Of a DNA stretch of 7,129 nucleotides, positions 5,594-7,129 are shown piece by piece; the stretch's first letter is position 1; every line of letters begins with the position of its first letter. The stretch is taken from NCBI GenBank assembly GCA_014380205.1, contig JACMKH010000396.1, forward strand, positions 1 through 7,129. The letters are read 5' to 3'. The position numbers and the translations under genes are program-made. This DNA comes from Sphingomonadaceae bacterium. GTDB lineage: Bacteria > Pseudomonadota > Alphaproteobacteria > Sphingomonadales > Sphingomonadaceae. Below the pieces are notes generated by a model, which ran no database searches, was not told the origin of the DNA, and worked only from the letters and a program-made list of their open reading frames with translations.

Positions 5594-7129
5594 TCAATCC
5601 ACCCGCATCGCCAGTTCCGCGAGCCCTTCGGCCTCGATCAGCAGCTCGTCGTCGACCGTGCCCTGCGCGATATGCTCGCGGCCAATCATGACGAGCAGCG
5701 GAACCGCCAGCGGCGAGACTCGCGGGAGATCGACGTGGAGCATCGTCTCGCCCGCGCGGTCGAGCAGGTCGGCCAGGCGGCCGACGTCGGTCATCCGCGC
5801 GCGCGCGTCGGCCCAGGCGGCTTTCAGCAGCAGGTGCTCGGGCTCGTAGCGGCGCAGCACGTCGTAGATCAGATCGGTCGAGAAGGTGACCTGCCGCCCG
5901 GTCTTGCGCTTGCCCGGGTGCTGGCGCTCGACCAGCCCGCCGATCACCGCGACCTCGCGGAACGCGCGCTTCAAGAGGTGCGAGCCCTGCACCCAGTCGA
6001 CGAACTCATGCGTCAAAATGTCGGGCGAGAACAGCGCGGCTGGATCGCGCACGGGGCGGAGCGACCAGGTCGCGATGCCATAATCGTTGGCGACGAAGCC
6101 GATCGGCTTGAGGCCGGCGCTCTCCATCCGCCGCGTGACGAGCATGCCAAGAGACTGGTGCGCGTTCCAGCCTTCGAAGCTGAAGACCGCCATGTAATGA
6201 TGGCCTTCGTGCGGAAAGGTCTCGACGAGCAGCTGATCGGGGCGCGGGAGCACCGAGCGGAGCGCCTGGATGCGCAGCCATTGCTCGACATCCTCGGGGA
6301 AGGCCTTCCATTCGCTCGGCTCGCACAGGAAGCGGCGGACGCGATTGGCGAGGTTGGTCGAAAGCGCGAGTCGCGCGCCGAGATAGGAGGGGATGCGCCC
6401 CGCCTTGCTCGTCGCTTGGACGATGAGCTCGGATTCGGTGAGCCGCTGCACCTCGAGCGCCATGCCGGCGAAGAAGAAGGTGTCGCCAGGGCGCAACGAA
6501 GCGGCGAACAGCTCCTCGACCGTGCCGACCTTGCGGCCGTTGCGGAAGCGGATTTCGACCATCGGCGCCTCGACGATGATCCCCGCGTTGAGCCGGTGCT
6601 GCTGGATGAAGCGCGGATGCGAGACGCGCCAGATCGTCTGGCCGTCCTCGTCGATGCTTCGCGTCAGCCGCTTGAAGCGGTCATAGGCGCGTAGCGCGTA
6701 GCCGCCGCACTCGATGAACGCGAGCACGCGCTCGAACTCGGCCGAGGAAAGCTCGGCATAGGGCATCGCCGAGCGGATCTCGGCGAGCATCTCGCCTTCC
6801 TCGAAGGGCGCCGCGCAGGCGCAGGCCATGATGTGCTGCGCGAGCACGTCGAGCCCGCCGGGGCGGAATATGTCGGAATCGAGTTCGCCCTCCTCGACCG
6901 CGTCGAGCGCGGCGCGCGCCTCCAAATATTCGAAGCGGTTGCCGGGGACGATCAGCGCCTTGGAGGGCTCGTCGAGCCGGTGGTTGGCGCGGCCGATGCG
7001 CTGGAGCAGCCGCGACGATCCCTTGGGCGCGCCCATCTGGATCACGCAATCGACGTTGCCCCAGTCGACGCCGAGATCGAGGCTCGCGGTCGCGACGAGC
7101 GCGCGCAGCTCGCCGCGCGCCATCGCGCC
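5594..7129 (-). CDS. Ligase-associated Lhr-type DEXH-box DNA helicase, N-terminus outside the window
   Basis: Lhr-family proteins are ATP-driven 3'-to-5' DNA translocases and helicases. This subgroup is linked in many bacteria to an ATP-dependent DNA ligase, an exonuclease and the phosphoesterase PdeM and is thought to act in DNA repair. 511 residues are present; full-length members run to about 800, so the first RecA domain with Walker A and DExH boxes lies beyond the right edge. Numbered from the internal ATG at 7123, helicase motif V (TASLDLGVD, 12-20) and motif VI (QRIGRANHR, 41-49) are intact, followed by APKGSSR-type context specific to the subgroup. The winged-helix and beta-barrel regions fill about 90-290. 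The Lhr C-terminal domain follows, with FPHEGHHYM (303-311) and ANDYGIATW near 350. The gene is convergent with the RTX gene, 59 bases between the stops. The frame is open to the edge, so ATG 7123 is not the start. Confidence 0.92.
   Translation of the reverse strand, partial: GAMARGELRALVATASLDLGVDWGNVDCVIQMGAPKGSSRLLQRIGRANHRLDEPSKALIVPGNRFEYLEARAALDAVEEGELDSDIFRPGGLDVLAQHIMACACAAPFEEGEMLAEIRSAMPYAELSSAEFERVLAFIECGGYALRAYDRFKRLTRSIDEDGQTIWRVSHPRFIQQHRLNAGIIVEAPMVEIRFRNGRKVGTVEELFAASLRPGDTFFFAGMALEVQRLTESELIVQATSKAGRIPSYLGARLALSTNLANRVRRFLCEPSEWKAFPEDVEQWLRIQALRSVLPRPDQLLVETFPHEGHHYMAVFSFEGWNAHQSLGMLVTRRMESAGLKPIGFVANDYGIATWSLRPVRDPAALFSPDILTHEFVDWVQGSHLLKRAFREVAVIGGLVERQHPGKRKTGRQVTFSTDLIYDVLRRYEPEHLLLKAAWADARARMTDVGRLADLLDRAGETMLHVDLPRVSPLAVPLLVMIGREHIAQGTVDDELLIEAEGLAELAMRVD

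Noticed and set aside
3804..5597. 597-codon open frame on the - strand, antisense to the whole RTX gene and part of its leader
   Set aside because: It mirrors the G/D-rich repeats codon for codon, giving low-complexity V/A/D/G runs with no recognisable domain, and it crosses the RTX leader and terminator. It is the kind of shadow frame expected opposite GC-rich RTX genes.
5552..6694. 380-codon + strand frame antisense to the helicase gene
   Set aside because: It starts inside the RTX terminator and reads the complement of a clear Lhr helicase; no domain is visible.

Overview
The window is GC-rich DNA from an alphaproteobacterium. The strong G/C bias at third codon positions, an FtsZ with a long acidic/proline-rich linker and a [13 protein letters not shown] tail, and the gene content all point to the Sphingomonadales. 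The species cannot be read from the window.

Layout. (1) Positions 2-3810, + strand, hold the end of the division and cell-wall (dcw) cluster: the 3' part of ftsQ, then ftsA 19 bases later, then ftsZ after a 133-base gap. FtsQ belongs to the periplasmic FtsQLB node, FtsA tethers FtsZ to the membrane, and FtsZ forms the GTP-dependent Z ring. (2) The 3' end of ftsA and the ftsA-ftsZ gap carry a dense set of candidate control sites: three DnaA-box-like 9-mers (two as an inverted repeat inside ftsA codons), two GANTC sites in the gap, a plausible -35/-10 pair and a CtrA-type TTAACC half-site. This resembles the cell-cycle control of ftsZ known in Caulobacter. A 42-codon ORF also fits almost exactly into the gap but is doubtful. 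(3) Positions 3811-4016 hold a strong hairpin after ftsZ and further inverted repeats, two of them mutually exclusive, ahead of the next gene. (4) Positions 4017-5534, + strand, encode a 505-residue RTX-type calcium-binding protein with no catalytic domain, a DFVL end typical of type I secretion, and a tandem duplication of about 188 residues. It ends in a textbook intrinsic terminator. (5) Positions 5594-7129, - strand, hold the C-terminal two thirds of an Lhr-type DNA helicase of the ligase-associated DNA-repair group, which continues past the right edge.

The two division/repair segments are ordinary core genes. No new defence, mobile or CRISPR system is visible. The points worth a second look are the compact ftsZ control region, the duplicated module of the RTX protein and the alternative pairings in its leader. 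No tRNA, rRNA, insertion sequence or attachment site was seen.
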